Shown: piece by piece, positions 19,845 through 32,806 of the stretch
Position numbering within the stretch: the stretch's first letter is position 1
Layout of the letters: the number at the start of each line of letters is the position of its first letter
Source: Symsagittifera roscoffensis
Taxonomy: Eukaryota > Xenacoelomorpha > Acoela > Convolutidae
Assembly: GCF_963678635.1 (NCBI RefSeq)
Contig: NC_087067.1
Span: 53,934,233 to 53,998,232, forward strand
DNA length: 64,000 bases
Reading direction: 5' to 3'
Translations under genes and position numbers: made by a program
Notes under the pieces: model-generated
What the model saw: only the letters and a program-made list of their open reading frames with translations
What the model was told of the DNA's origin: nothing
Databases searched by the model: none

Positions 19845-20340
19845 TTGTTGCGAGAAGAGGTCATGGATAGGTTGTTCTCGGCTGGTAAAAAGATCTTCGA
19901 AGCTTTCATCCAGGATGGGCCAGCTTTCCTACTCAGCAGATGTAAGGAGCTCTTACGGAACGATGCGTTTTTGATCTTGAGCCTTTTGACGCACGGGAAT
20001 CTGGCAGTATTTCATCGTTTGATGAAGTATGAGGATCCGATAGCCACGGCACAAGTTCATCCCACCATCCAAACCTGCTCGTATAAGTGCGCTGCTGGGC
20101 TGAAAACACTCCTGGTGGATCCCTATTGATGCAGAATAGGCATTTCACGGAAGACGAAACGGAACTGAAGTCTAAAGGGCAGGTTCTGGAGGTGAATGGG
20201 GGTATGCCGCTTTTGAATGACCTGTGCTTGGCCATGCGATCGGATCCCCTAAGAGTGTTAAGTGGTTTGGTGGAAGTGTTGACTTGCGTCTATGGGCCAG
20301 CAGTGACCTATACTTTCCCGGACCCCTTGATTGCGGCGTA
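19845..20340 (+). pseudogene. Unassigned decayed coding segment (unit A)
   Basis: Two adjacent open pieces (19845-20129 and 20087-20341) in different frames with protein-like composition (VMDRLFSAGKKIFEAFIQDG; LRVLSGLVEVLT). Unit B has only the first half, ending near 24310. No family recognised. It precedes the pol relic, so it may come from the same polyprotein. Confidence 0.35.
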
Positions 20341-20771
20341 ATGGCACTCGGTGATACATGTCAATTTGAGCAGCGTACTTGATGGGACGACGTTGAATTG
20401 GTGCGATCAGGAACACTTGAGAACGCAGATGAGTGAGACGGTACTGTTTGGGAAGATCAAGGATCCCAAATTGATTGTGTTGATTTTCAGAGGATAGCTA
20501 CAGTGTAGAATGGGCGGAAAGTGACAGGGCCTGGTTGAAGCATGTCTAAAGTTCTTGAACTTGAACCCTCTTGAGAAGCAAGCTGGAGAGATCTTGAAAA
20601 TCCCGCTCAGACGGAAAAATTCTAGTTGATAAAGAGGCAGCTGAGCGTGAATCTTCAGCGTGATATGCTACCAACCGCCTTTTCAGGGTTCCCTGTCGTG
20701 AGGAAATTGAATTTGGGGAGGACCAGCTTCTTGTTGTTATCGTCCGCTCAGGCTAAGAAAATGGTAGTGCA

Positions 20772-21129
20772 AAAATGACAAAATGACTAGAAATTGCTCC
20801 AAATAGATAAGAACAGGGGAAAGACAAAAAGGGGCCCTGGAGAAGGACAGCTAAAAGTTCTTGAGCCAGTTTAACAAGGAGCGATAAGAGCTACACGATC
20901 TCACGGCGGGCGGTGAAGTGGCCTGTAAGAGGAGGGACGAAGAGAAAACCCTGCCCAGGCATAAAATGAGGAACCCAGAAATGAGGAAGGATTGCGAGAG
21001 GTGGATCAATGCATGCTTGTCATGCCTGCAGGTGAGGGATCTCAGAAATATGAAGTTGCTGCTGAAATCGGTATAGGGCGCGGAAAGAGATTTCGCAAAT
21101 GAAGAGAGAGGTGAAGGAGGTCTCATTAC
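20772..21129 (+). pseudogene. pol: Pol relic: pre-integrase and integrase zinc-binding region (unit A)
   Basis: Matches element F at 60760-61160 at DNA and protein level: NDKMTRNCSK against NDKMTSNFSK, VACKRRDEEK against VACKRKDEEK, and CERWINACLSCLQVRD against CERWVNAYLACLQVKD. The stretch between these last two blocks is missing (about 110 bases, with the first zinc ligands), stops are present, and the sequence then jumps straight to the macro tail, so most of the integrase has been deleted. Confidence 0.75.
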
Positions 21130-24100
21130 CAGTCTACGATCCAAACAGAGGCAATTCGAAACCTCAGGAGCTGTGTGCCATCCTACTCGTGAATTTCACG
21201 GAAAGGGAGACATCACATTACACCTGCACAAGAAGTATTACCTGAGCATTGCCTGATTTTTGAGTTGCGACAGGACTCTTGAATTGGGACTTCATAGGGT
21301 AAACTGGGTGGTCGTACTTAGTGTAAGAATTATTTTTTAAAAGAATATCTTGGTTGCCTAATTTAATGATAAAATCCAAATTCTACGGTGCCAGATTAAA
21401 ACAACAATTGAATGATTTTATCTTGAATTGACGTTTGAAGTGGTGCACGTAAACTTGAAGCTTTGCTCATTGGAGCAAGCAGTCGACTAATTGATGAAAA
21501 AAATCTCTTTTCAAAACTGTATAAAACCTTTTCATTTTGTAATTGTGAGTTAGCCAAGTAGTAGCGAACTGAAAAGGCTAAAATGCAGTTCTGTTTTCAG
21601 AGTGAACTTGATAATTTTACAGAAAAAAGAATCGCGAAACGATCAAAACCGACTTTCAAAACATTTAGTGAGGATCTGAAGATTCACACATTCAAGAGAA
21701 TCTAGAGCAAAACCTTCTCGAGTGATTAAATTTGGTAAGTTTTTCTTGCGTGGTGGTTTCTGGATTGGTACAACTTGAGCGGTAATATCAGAGTTGGTGT
21801 TTCTTGAGCAATCTAAACTCATCAGTTGTGGCTGATCAATTCTGAAAATCGATGCCAGTGGCACTGAAAAAGCCAACACTCGATGAATTACAGGTGTTTG
21901 GGTGATCTGGACTTTTCCCAAGTGAACGAGTGGATAGCGGTGATGTTGAGTGCCATCTTACAACTAGGTTCTCAAGGAGAAGGTAGGAAGTCTGAAATGG
22001 AGACCTTGTTGATTGTGGGCTGCACGTACGATGAAATCTCGAACAAGGAGCAAACCAGAAAGCTGTCGTAGAGCACTGATGGATGTTTGAGGGATTCAAT
22101 TTGGCGAGAAATCCCGGCTTGAATAACACCACTGAGTATGGTGCTGGCAAGTTTCTTCTTCCCACTCGGCCAAAGAACAGGATGGGAGGTCCAATGAGCA
22201 GATATAGAAGTTGCCGCAGGAAGCTGTCAAAGGTAGAGATGGAAAAACGAAGTCGCCGAGTGAACCTCTGGTGACACGTTCAAGGCCAGATTTGAAAATG
22301 GAGGTTGACAAAGTGCCCAGGGCGACTGGCCGGTTCAATATCGATTGCGTTGCTCAAGAGCAAGTTAGTGAAGATCTGGAGACTTGGACCCCTCGATTAC
22401 CCACACCATTTTTGAGAGATCTGGACTTCAGAAAGACCAAGCTGCTAACAGTAGATGTGGCACTCCCTGGATTGACGCCCAACTCAACCAGTGGCAGCCA
22501 AAGCAGCGCGGGGACGTCCAGTCACGAGGAATTACAAAAAAGATTGCAGGCAAGGTCGGCGAGAGCGCCGCGTCGGGAGAGGAGCCGGCTACTTGGAAGA
22601 TACATCCGGTGTGGGGTGCCTTTATATCTAACTACAAGAAAGACGTCAATTCGAGATACGATAACACAATAGGGAGGACTGGACGAGTGCCCAGTTAGAA
22701 AGGAGAGCAGCATTCCACGATGCGGCCTGGGTGGATTATCTGACGAAACCACGGATACCAAAAGCGCAGTTCACTTGACCATAGGAACAGCTTGGTCAGG
22801 GTTCTCACTAGAGTCAGGGTTCTCACTAGAGTCAGGCTTCTCACTAGAGTCAGGGTTTGCCCTCAAATCGATATCTTGAGCTTCTCAGGTGCGGCGAAAC
22901 CTCAGATGCTGGCTTCACCAGAGATACTGCAGGTGAGGAAAATACATACGTTCACAACGATAATGGGCGCGAATGTCATTTCTAGAGGCGAATCCACGAA
23001 GATGACCCAGTTATTGGAGAAATTAAGCTGCTTGTTGCAAGAGGTGAGGATCTATCTGGATCCCACAAAATTGACGATTCCTACGGTGCCGTAGAACATG
23101 CAGCTGGACGACAAAGGACGAAACAAGAACTAGAGAGCGCGCCATATCAACGGCGCGATAGTTGAGATCCAGAGAGAGAATTAGCGTCATGCCCTTGAGG
23201 TTCCTGGTTGTGACCGGCATGATGAAAGACTGCCTGCCGACTGGGTGCTAATCTAAACGCATCCACTTTGATCAACCAAGAGGCATGGAGTGGCTGAACA
23301 AACTCTTCCAGCGACACAAGAACAGTCACGAGACGCCTTGTGAACCCGAGCTGCTGTTGTTTGGCGGATTGAATGATCACCTGCACAAGGAAGGACTTCA
23401 GGTGATCTGGCGGACGGTGGAAAAACAAGAGTTAGTGGCGTTAAGGTTAGGATCGAAGACCAAAGTGGTGTTCATAAACTGGATAAGCGAGCACGCCGCC
23501 GGCCCTTCAATAGTGGTGCTGGCACTTATAGCGGAGAGCAGTGGAGTGTGAATGCTGATTGCTAATCCCAATCGTGAAAAGGAGCGGAAGAACTTGCGAT
23601 TCTTGAGATCGCAACTGGCAGCAAGCTGAGAAGATATCCCATGCCCTGAATGGCAACTACGAGTTTGCCGAACTTTGATAGTGCTCGATGAGGTGTTGTG
23701 TCTGGATGTCTCGAACCTGCCCAGGCAATTGAAGTTCAAACCAGAAAACAATGACGACCATCGCGTGATCAATCACTTGACTACAAATGTGTGGTTTTTG
23801 AAACATGGTGCTCACAATCGTCAGCTAGCTCAATGGGTAGTTAATTGAGACCGGTGCATGATCGGAGAAACTGATCAACAAGCAAAACAACAGGAATCAT
23901 TGGTGTTTTGCCTCACGCAAGAAAGAGGAAGTTAGCTTTTCCTAACCCAAAGACTCGAGAGCGTTGGTGACAAGACAAAAGAAACTGCTCCCACCTTGAT
24001 CATGCAAGGGTGGGAGTTTATGCAGAATCAGCACGAGAAAGCGGAAAGAAGTGAGTTAAAGTTAGGTACAATTGTCTTACTGGAGAATGATACAATCATT

Positions 24101-24315
24101 GCTCATTTTCGGAAGGATCAGGTCAGGGGGAATTGTGAACGATGAAAGCATATGAAATCTTGAGATTCGTCAACCGTTGTTGGGAGAAGAGGTCATGGAT
24201 AGGTTGTTCTAGGCTGGTAAAAAGATCTTCGAAGCTTTCATCCAGGATGGGCCAGCTTTCCTACTCAGCAGATGTGTGGAGTTCTTACGGATAGATGCGT
24301 TTTTGATCATGAGCC
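21130..24315 (+). mobile_element. Unit B of the 4.3 kb direct duplication (truncated)
   Basis: Repeats unit A from the macro tail relic (21131-21257) through the leader, the decayed 63807-type ORF (from about 21841), the 18-bp array, the MEWLNKLF segment and the start of the 19845-type segment. Similarity stops near 24315, where different sequence begins. A short insertion relative to A lies near 23855-23865. The differences between copies are scattered substitutions and small indels. Confidence 0.8.
21131..21257 (+). pseudogene. Macro-domain-like 3' tail relic (unit B), preceded by its own upstream codons
   Basis: As at 16813, but here the preceding bases also match element F (GAAGGAGGTCTCATTACCAG against ACGGAGGTCTCAATGCCGG at 63160), which shows that unit A ends inside the macro module and joins the tail in the right order. 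A frameshift near the CACGGAAAGGG run breaks the reading. Confidence 0.7.
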
Positions 24316-27300
24316 TACTGACGCCAATTAAAATGATGGCCTGGTCATAGTGGAGGAAGGGCCCTTAGGCCTGAATGCGGAGATTGTCTGCAACACCAGG
24401 AAAAATCTGTCGCCTTAAGGGTTGGAAGAGGTAAAGTTGCAACATGAGGGACACAGGCTTGATGCGGCTGGCGCCCTATACATACCTCTCAGAGATCATG
24501 AGAAGCTGAACCCGATTACACCCTTGCAACTGTGGATTGATACTGCTGGAAACAAGAGAAATCTCCCTGCGGAAAACAGGTTCGAGGACACCCTGAAGCG
24601 AGAGCGCTTGGAAGCTGCTGAGGGGGAAGAAGCACCTAGGGAGGCCGACGAAGAATTGGTCACTGGTGCGACCGCTGAAGGGACAACCAGACGTACAGCC
24701 CTGGTACCACACTGGAGCTTCTGCGTGACTTGGGTGGCAGTGAACGGGAAAACACGGCGACGTCACCTCTTGGATCTCCTTCGAAGAACCTGGATCTGCA
24801 ACTTGGGAGTCAGCCGGTAGCATTGAACACAGTATTCTTGAGCAATGAGAGTGGGGACAAGAACACCTTCGAAGGGAATAAGACGACGTTTATGAGTACT
24901 CAGATCAAGAGGGATGGGAGAAGTTTTGCTAAAATTCAAGCGAATGGTGGCGAGGAAGACAGATGTTGGGATTTTGGGACATAATTGTAGAGTTCCGAGA
25001 GCCCATTTGATGGGAACCGTATTGGACATGGACGCGAGAGGGGAGCTGATCAACAAGATTATTCATACCAAGGAGACCAGGCTAGGCACTTTACCTAGAT
25101 CTTGTAAAGAGAACTCTACTCTAAACAGAAAATGTGAAAGTGAGAAAGTCAAGGCAAAATTGCTTAACAAGGATAAATCTAATAATTTAGGTAAAAATAT
25201 GATTTTACCTAAAACTAGAGGGGGAAAAAGGCATTAGAGACAAGAGAATAAGGGGCGCAACAATCAGCGGGAGGGGACCAGGAGAAAGATGCAGCCTCGG
25301 TAGTGGTTGTGTCCACGCCCCCATTCAAATAGTCGAGGACAAGGAAAAGGAAACGGTAAAATGAGGAAGGAAGTCCCTCAGCAGAAGCAGTAACGGAGGC
25401 GAACTTGCAGAAAATACTACCGATGATATTGGCGAGAAAGAATACGGCGGCCTACAGAGTAAATTCAACTTCTAGAAAACCAACAGAAGTGATGGCCGAC
25501 ATGGAGAGTGCACCGGGGCCAGTGACAAACAAGGCTTCAGGCCGCAGCGAGTGAAGATAAAGAGAGGATCTACCAGTGAGCAGTTATTGAAAGTGGATGT
25601 CTGCATAGATTGGATCTAGCGTCAACACCAGAGTGTCGGGCAACAAATCATGAGCGATCCGCTAGAGAAAGCCTCCCGAGAAACACGGCTCGTTCTTAGT
25701 GGATAGCCTTGGACATGATTAAGGAACTGGAGAAGTGTTCGCAGAAGCTAGATAGAGGAGTGTCCCGGAAGCGCCGGAGTTGGGCGACGCAGCAAAAGGC
25801 AGAAGTGAAAAAATTGGAACTGAGGAGCCATTTAAGGGAGAACCTGGAAGAAACTACAGCTAGAAAACTTTGAGATTGAAATGAGGGCTTGTTAGTCAGC
25901 CAAGCTTCTGATGGCGAACCCTTTCATCAGGACCGAGGGTCAACTGCTGTTTGCATGGTGCCTGGCTTGAGTTTCACTTCAAGACCGGACTTTGTGCGAT
26001 AAGCTGAAAATCGGCGACAGCGGTCTACACGTTTACCAAATGATGACGCAGCATGTCGCTCGAGACGATTCTGAGTTGAGCCTAGCGAGGAAGAAAGACG
26101 CTACGTGTCAATGATACCTGATGCGGCAATCCAAGCCTGCTACCAGAGGGCAACTAAGAATCGAGCATTGGAAAGGAGAGTCTCGAGCATCACCCTGAAC
26201 GTATACTAGAATGCGGTGATTGAGAAGGACACTGATTCCATGCAATCTCTCGAGAACCACGGGCAAGACATTCGACAGTTGAAATTATGGGCATCGTGCG
26301 ATGGCAAAAGCTGTAGAACTCTCAAAACCATACAAACGGGGGAGAATCAAGATGTCTCCGTAGATATGGGGATCTCTTGAAACCCTTTCTTTGGCACAGA
26401 ACCAGGTGTTGCGTACATGAACTATGAAGTCAAGGAGCTGCTAAAGTTTTGGACGAAGAACACAACTGAAATCGATACCTTACAGAGGGAGAAACCAAGC
26501 CTAGGCTTGCTTCTTGAAAATTATCCCAAAACTATCTGGGTGCCATGATCAGTAAGAGAGTAGAAGTAACACAGAAGAGAGAAGAATTCAGGCTTGGTGG
26601 CAAAGAAAATTTCCAGGTGCTGCGTACATGAACTTTGAAGTCAAGGAGTTGCTGAAGTTTTGGACAAAGAAGATAACTGAAATGGATACACTACAGAGGG
26701 AGAAGCCAAGCCTAAGCTTACTTCTTGAAAATGATTCCAAAACTATCTGCGTGCCATTATCACTAAGAAAGTAGAAGTAAGAGAGAAGAGAGTAGAATCC
26801 AGAATCGGTGGCAAAGAAACTGTCTTGATCACAAACGTGGGAGTGGTCTGGAGGCTGTTGAGACTTTATTGGTGCCCGCAACATTAGACCAACTTGAACG
26901 AAGAGACCGAAGCTGGCCAGACCCCTACCTGGGAACGATTAGGGTTTGGCGAACCTGAACGTGATACACAAATTGAGCTCACCTCATCAAGAAGAATGTA
27001 AAGTGAAAACGAAAAATCTAGAAAGGAACTGCTGAAGAAAACGGAGTCTGACTTAGTGACAAGAGGTGAAGGACACTCATGTGTTGGGCGATCAAACGTG
27101 AGGATTCATTACTTCCAAATGAGGGACTTGGCCAATTGGTTTGGTGATGTCGGAGAGAAAGCGAAAAGCGATGTCCAATTTCTATCTGACTGCTACGCGA
27201 GCACAACCGTGATTTATGCAACGGCATAGGATTCTTCTCGAGAAGGTGTAGTCTGGAGTCGCTAGAGATGCTAAAGTCTGAGGATCATCTAGTTACGGCA

Positions 27301-28680
27301 TTGAGCGTGAAATCCTGATCAGGATTGCTACAGATGACCCAGAAGCACATCAAGGGATGGAAGGTGGGCCATAAAACGGAGATGGGATTCCCGGTGGAAG
27401 AAGCACATAGTCTACCGATGAAAGCGAAATCCTTGGCGGGATCAGTTCTGGCGAATTTTTGTGGGAGTAATTATGCACTGCACATGTCATTGGTGGAAGT
27501 GTTCTGCCAGAGGTTAATATTCGACAGATCCTTTTCAGTACTCAAGAGTGTGCGGTTGGCGAGAATGTCGCATCACTCGCACCAAATGCTTAGGAAGATG
27601 TGGGCAGCAGTAACTGGACCCAGAGTGGATGACTTGTGAGATATCTGGGGAGAGGAAATATTTAATCTCGAGAGGGGACACTCTTATGACTTTGAGAAGC
27701 ATAGTTTGAGTGGGAAAGTATCAAAACACGCCCGTGCTCTGGATGAATCCAACTGAAATCATGAGAATATGATGGAGTTTGAACCTTTTCTGGGGGCACC
27801 TGGAGAACGCCACATCCGGAGCATTAGACTGACAAAAGGCGACTACTCGTGTCCTTGCGCGGCTCAGACTGTTTGGTACCCTAAGAAGAGCATCTCTGCC
27901 TGATAAGGGAAGTGGAAGAAACTCGTGCGACAAGGTTACCGGAAAACAACAGAAGGTAACCGTCTTCGCAGTGAGCTCGATGCCCGCACAGCGATGGATC
28001 GAGGAAAACGTGATGAAGTATAAGAGAGTCAAAACATCTACAGAGGCGTCAATACATGCAGTTGATTTTAAAAAGAGACTTGAGCTGTAGGAGACTGCCT
28101 GCAGGGAATTCACCATACTTATGGAGGTAAAAATTTGGAGTCGAATGCATTTTTCTTGTATTCAGGGCCACCTTAACCTCTCGGTTGTACGTATTGACAA
28201 AAAATTACATGAGGAAGCATAAGAAAGATTATTGTCGGTTCCTTGTGGAAATTGGACCCTAGGCTTTAAAGAGACCACTGCTTCTATATCTCAATGGGAT
28301 AACCACTGGATGAAAGGGGTTAGGCAAGGTATCTAGAGATAACAGGGATGCAACAGAGTCTCTTTTAGAGGAGGATCTAGCGAAGAACGTGTGTCTGAGT
28401 CTGCACCATTATTTTTCCTTGAACAGAGTCCAAGGTGATGAAGCTGCCGAACCATCCTAAAATGCTTCAGGAGCAGTTGAAGGCATGGGAAGAAATCATG
28501 ATCAGCTCTGATGACGGGCAAGAGTTGTCCAGGTAGATCAAGATGTCGAGTACGTCTGGGTCTAGTAGTACCTCAAAGGCAGAGTGGACAGATTAAATCA
28601 GATACTTGGGAAAATTTTTTTGATTCATGGATCAGAGTAAAGGGGCTTGGGATTGAGCGTGAACTCAGATGAAATCCGAT
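24316..28680 (+). pseudogene. Decayed retroelement-like coding sequence, unassigned
   Basis: About 4.4 kb of balanced composition with short open pieces in shifting frames on the + strand (24422-24820 with LPITPLQLWIDTAG-like text; 24914-25237; 26620-26770; 27325-27639). The style (Glu/Lys/Arg-rich, many GAG and AAG codons) is that of units A/B and element F, so it is probably more of the same family. No protease, RT or integrase motif was found. It ends near an A10 tract at 28683, where AT-rich DNA begins. Confidence 0.4.
26395..26816 (+). repeat. Tandem duplication with a 211-bp period
   Basis: GCGTACATGAACT at 26411 recurs at 26622, and the following 190 bases match with about 10% differences (EVKELLKFWTK, TLQREKPSL in both). 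Two copies, in a decayed reading frame. Confidence 0.75.
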
Positions 28681-29170
28681 GAAAAAAAAAACGAGATTCC
28701 AACCAATGAAGTAATGTTATCTAATATAATATATCTATTTAGATATCAAAATATTGCATGACCAACTTCTCACTGGGTTGATTGAAAAGAAATTTCAAAC
28801 GCCTTTTAAAACCAAGATTCAAAGTGCAGTCGGATAACGATTGAATTTGTCAATTTTACGAGGCTGTGAATTATGAGGATGTAGATAAGGTTCTATAATC
28901 AGCAAAATTCTGTAAAAACATGATCAGCTCTGATGATCACTGGCACTGTATCTTGACACACTGTATCTTGACACACTCAATATTCTGGAGGCTCACTGAC
29001 ATGAAGACAACGCGTGATGAGGACATCAAAATTGAGTCTGCGGAGTAAGTGGCAGTCGGTCATATCATGAATTTTATCTTGATTTTGATTTTGGGTTGAA
29101 AGGGTTTTTAAGACAATTTTGAATTAACCATGTCATGCTTAAATAAAAACTTAAATTAAAAGTAAGAAAA
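28681..29170. other. AT-rich spacer
   Basis: About 490 bases of AT-rich sequence with no credible ORF. It contains a short direct repeat of ACACTGTATCTTGAC at about 28948-28976. Nothing else is seen. Confidence 0.4.
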
Positions 29171-29904
29171 TCAGAAGAACCGAGTTCATGATTGCCGGAA
29201 GGTGAACCAAAAATTGGAGTTATATTCAAATAGCTATGCGCAACTTAGTTGAGTAGAGCGGGCATGTTCCCGATAGAAAACTACTACTGGAGCAGGGAAC
29301 AACTTGATTGGGAAGCTCGACCAATCAACGACCTAATGGTTCAAACTGAAAAATTTACCGTCCAGTTTTTGAAGCTTTGGACGCCGTATTTGAAGGTCCT
29401 TCAAGCTGACATTGTCGTTCTGGATGGCGTCTCCATTTGAGAGCAATATTCTGCATTTTTTGTTCGCCGGGGTCTAATTTTTTACCGAGATACACTCGTT
29501 TCGTGTATGAAGGACTATTAGCCAATTTGTTTCACGTCCTCTATGACGCAGTCAATTTCTTGAAACTTGGTGATCTTCCATATCTCTTCTATATTGTTTT
29601 TGAGTCTTTCGCGGGCGTTCTCACCTCTTGTAACCAAAAAATGGAGCTATAATTAAATTGCTATGCGCAATTTGAACAATTATCATTCTAGTTGAGTAGA
29701 GCTCGCATGTTCCCAATAGAATGCTACTACTGGAGCAGGGAACAACTTGATTGGGAAGGTCGACCAATCAACGACCTAATGGTCTAAACTGAAAAATTTA
29801 CTTGAGCTAAAACTATTTATATCTTTTAATTTCTTGAGTTATCTTAGTTGTAATTGTTGATGGATTCCTGACGTGGATATTGAAATTAATTGCTAGAGTG
29901 TATT

Positions 29905-29972
<68 letters not shown>

Positions 29973-30066
29973 TAGGTTTTAGGACAATTTTCGAAGGGTT
30001 TTCACCCCTCAGTTTTCATCTGGCACAAAATTGAACTTTTTTAGGGTGTTGCAGGTTCTACAAGTG
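29171..30066. repeat. Repeat R, copy 1
   Basis: About 893-896 bases, by eye identical to 31911-32806 (offset 2740 throughout). It contains (TAG)22 at 29905-29970 and an internal imperfect repeat of about 115 bases (around 29250-29350 and 29695-29800, both with CTACTACTGGAGCAGGG). Part of R (29357-29632) is related to 31048-31326, which lies in a minus-strand LINE fragment, so R probably includes LINE sequence. Confidence 0.85.
29905..29970. repeat. (TAG)22 microsatellite, copy 1
   Basis: Exactly 66 bases of TAG, the same length as the second copy at 32645-32710. Confidence 0.95.
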
Positions 30067-30600
30067 CATAGCATTAGCCATGCGCATGAGTTAATCTTGT
30101 CAGAAGTTTCTCGGAAGAACGTTTGGTATAGCTCTGTGATTACAATTTTTTCGATTACCCCATCTGTTTTCACATTCTTTTCTACAATGTTCAGTAGTCT
30201 AGGAGCTTACCTCCAGAAGTTTTATCGCATTTTCTTAAGCGGGGTCGGGACACGCTGAACTAAGCTTGTTGACGGGTTGAACCTCTACGAGTGGATACTG
30301 CATAATGTATAATCGGATGCGTAGTTTTCTTGTGGCACTGAAATGTAGTAAAACACATCATGCAGTTCTATGAACATGGATAGCTGCAGGACTTTTGTAC
30401 GGAACAGTCTCTCTTTGTGGTCCATGAAGTCGCTCTTTCTGATTTTCTTAGATCTTTTCAATATCTGTTTTTGAGGGTTACCATACCTGTGATGGTGTGG
30501 TTTCCTTATTGACTTGTGATTTCCTTATTGTCCAGTTTAAGCTGTCCAGTTTGAGATGTCCTTATTGTCCATTTTATTGTCAATTTCAAGCTTAAGAACG
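30067..30600. other. Spacer between R copy 1 and LINE fragment
   Basis: About 530 bases of AT-rich sequence. One short + strand open stretch (30031-30258) has no protein signature. Nothing recognised. Confidence 0.35.
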
Positions 30601-31330
30601 GCAGACTTAATTTGTTTGGACCCGTGTTGAGATCGGTGAAGTTATGGTTCTATATGGGGGTTTATTCGGATCTGCTTTATCTCTTCTTCCGTCAATAGCT
30701 TGAAGACAAAGTCTAACTTTTCGTAGTTGTGGGGAGTACTTTCACCTCCTTGTGAAAATAAATTCGAGAAGAACACATTGAAGAGTTCACACTTCTGCTG
30801 GTCGTTACATGCTATTTTTTTAATTCTCATCCTTCAGGTACATTTCGTCTGGGAACTGCTTATTCTTATCTAAAAACAAAGTGTTCCTGCAGTGAAGACC
30901 TACTTTGCTTGCAAATACTTTCTCTTCAAATAGTCGTTTAAGATTCCATGGGCATGTTTTTTCTTCTGGCTCATAATTTTAATAGGAAGCGTCAGTTGTA
31001 TGTAGTCAGTTGCTATTTGCCTCAGTCGCTGTCTCGACTGTCCTCCAATCACCGTCCAGTTTTTGAAGCTTTGGACACTGTATTTGAAAGTTCTTCAAGC
31101 TGACATTGTCGTTCTGGATGGCGTCTCCATTTGAGACCATATATTCTCCATTGTTTGTTCGTCGGGGTCTAATTTTTTACCGAGATACACTCGTTTTGTG
31201 TATAAAAGACTGCTAGCCAAATCGTTTCACGTCCTCTATGACGCAGTGAATTTCTTGAAACGTGGTGATCTTCTATATTTCTTCTATATCGTTTTCGAGT
31301 CATTCGCGGACGTTCTCACGTCTTGTTTCA
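30600..31330 (-). pseudogene. LINE ORF2 fragment: linker between endonuclease and RT
   Basis: Read on the minus strand, 30642-30830 gives KCELFNVFFSNLFSQGG and LTEEEIKQIRINP, the standard text just before the RT core of Jockey/CR1-like LINEs (a KA-LFN-FF-SVF pattern). Upstream, toward 31330, are broken pieces of the preceding linker. Stops and frameshifts throughout. The part at 31048-31326 is a diverged copy of sequence within repeat R. Confidence 0.6.
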
Positions 31331-31723
31331 GGTGTTCGTCCAATGTTGATTTCATTTATAGTTCGTTTCATTGGGTGTTTTCGGGGTTTTTTTTTCCATC
31401 GATGTCTTTTTTTTCATCGATGTTCTCCTTTATTTTGTTTTTGTTTTCTTGAAGCTGCTTTTTGCTGGTCGTTTGGTTTTCAATGTTTCTTTGTCGGCGA
31501 TTTGAATGAAATCAGTGGTTTCAGAGGTGGAGCACGTGCTTGCTGATCTGGATTCCGTAAATTGCTCGTGACAACCCGACGCACGCATTATTTTAACGAG
31601 TTATGTTGAGATATGGCGGTTTTTAGGCTGACCCATCTAAAATTTACTTGAGTTCCCAGCCCTGTTTTTAACGGCGCTCGCGTGTTCTAGGTATTTAGAG
31701 ACCTAGCCATGCTCATTTCTAGA
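31331..31723. other. Spacer
   Basis: T-rich sequence on the + strand with no protein-like frame. Nothing recognised. Confidence 0.3.
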
Positions 31724-31912
31724 GTAGGGGGCATTTTGGTAGTAGCCTTCAAGCAGTAGCTTGATCTTGATGTCCAATGTTTCAAGCAAACCGAAGTGGC
31801 TCTGACAGAGTGAGGTGAAAAAACGGAAGAAGTAGTGTTCCTCACCTTCGAGCCAATGGTTAAAGGGCCTATGTCTCTAAAACTTATACGTAAGCGGATG
31901 ACTGTGCATTTC
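31724..31912 (-). repeat. Repeat X, copy 1 (189 bp), possible transposase remnant
   Basis: Identical by eye to 32806-32994. On the minus strand it reads RPFNHWLEGEEHYFFRFF followed by FGLLETLDIKIK after a few residues. This weakly resembles the N-terminal part of PIF/Harbinger transposases (a YF-FRM-x-F-x-LL pattern). That resemblance is a guess from pattern only. The copy directly abuts repeat R. Confidence 0.5.
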
Positions 31913-32644
31913 AGAAGAACCGAGTTCATGATTGCCGGAAGGTGAACCAAAAATTGGAGTTATATTCAAATAGCTATGCGCAACTTAGTTGAGTAGAGCG
32001 GGCATGTTCCCGATAGAAAACTACTACTGGAGCAGGGAACAACTTGATTGGGAAGCTCGACCAATCAACGACCTAATGGTTCAAACTGAAAAATTTACCG
32101 TCCAGTTTTTGAAGCTTTGGACGCCGTATTTGAAGGTCCTTCAAGCTGACATTGTCGTTCTGGATGGCGTCTCCATTTGAGAGCAATATTCTGCATTTTT
32201 TGTTCGCCGGGGTCTAATTTTTTACCGAGATACACTCGTTTCGTGTATGAAGGACTATTAGCCAATTTGTTTCACGTCCTCTATGACGCAGTCAATTTCT
32301 TGAAACTTGGTGATCTTCCATATCTCTTCTATATTGTTTTTGAGTCTTTCGCGGGCGTTCTCACCTCTTGTAACCAAAAAATGGAGCTATAATTAAATTG
32401 CTATGCGCAATTTGAACAATTATCATTCTAGTTGAGTAGAGCTCGCATGTTCCCAATAGAATGCTACTACTGGAGCAGGGAACAACTTGATTGGGAAGGT
32501 CGACCAATCAACGACCTAATGGTCTAAACTGAAAAATTTACTTGAGCTAAAACTATTTATATCTTTTAATTTCTTGAGTTATCTTAGTTGTAATTGTTGA
32601 TGGATTCCTGACGTGGATATTGAAATTAATTGCTAGAGTGTATT

Positions 32645-32712
<68 letters not shown>

Positions 32713-32806
32713 TAGGTTTTAGGACAATTTTCGAAGGGTTTTCACCCCTCAGTTTTCATCTGGCACAAAATTGAACTTTTTTAGGGTGTTGCAGGTTCTA
32801 CAAGTG
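31911..32806. repeat. Repeat R, copy 2, flanked by X on both sides
   Basis: Same sequence as 29171-30066. Here it is bounded exactly by repeat X on the left (ending 31912) and right (starting 32806), giving X-R-X. Copy 1 is not flanked by X. The X copies are direct repeats. Confidence 0.9.
32645..32710. repeat. (TAG)22 microsatellite, copy 2
   Basis: 66 bases of TAG, the same number of units as copy 1, within repeat R. Confidence 0.95.

Larger units (their letters stand above)
16812..21129 (+). mobile_element. Decayed Ty3/gypsy-type unit A of a 4.3 kb direct duplication
   Basis: This unit is repeated at 21130 with an offset of 4318-4320 bases and only scattered substitutions up to about 24315. 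Order: macro-domain tail relic (16813-16932), leader (16933-17520), a decayed ORF matching the one at 63807 (from about 17521), long unassigned decayed coding-like sequence, and a pol relic (20772-21129). All coding parts are broken by stops and frameshifts. It belongs to the same broad family as element F by shared pol and macro-tail sequence. Confidence 0.75.
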
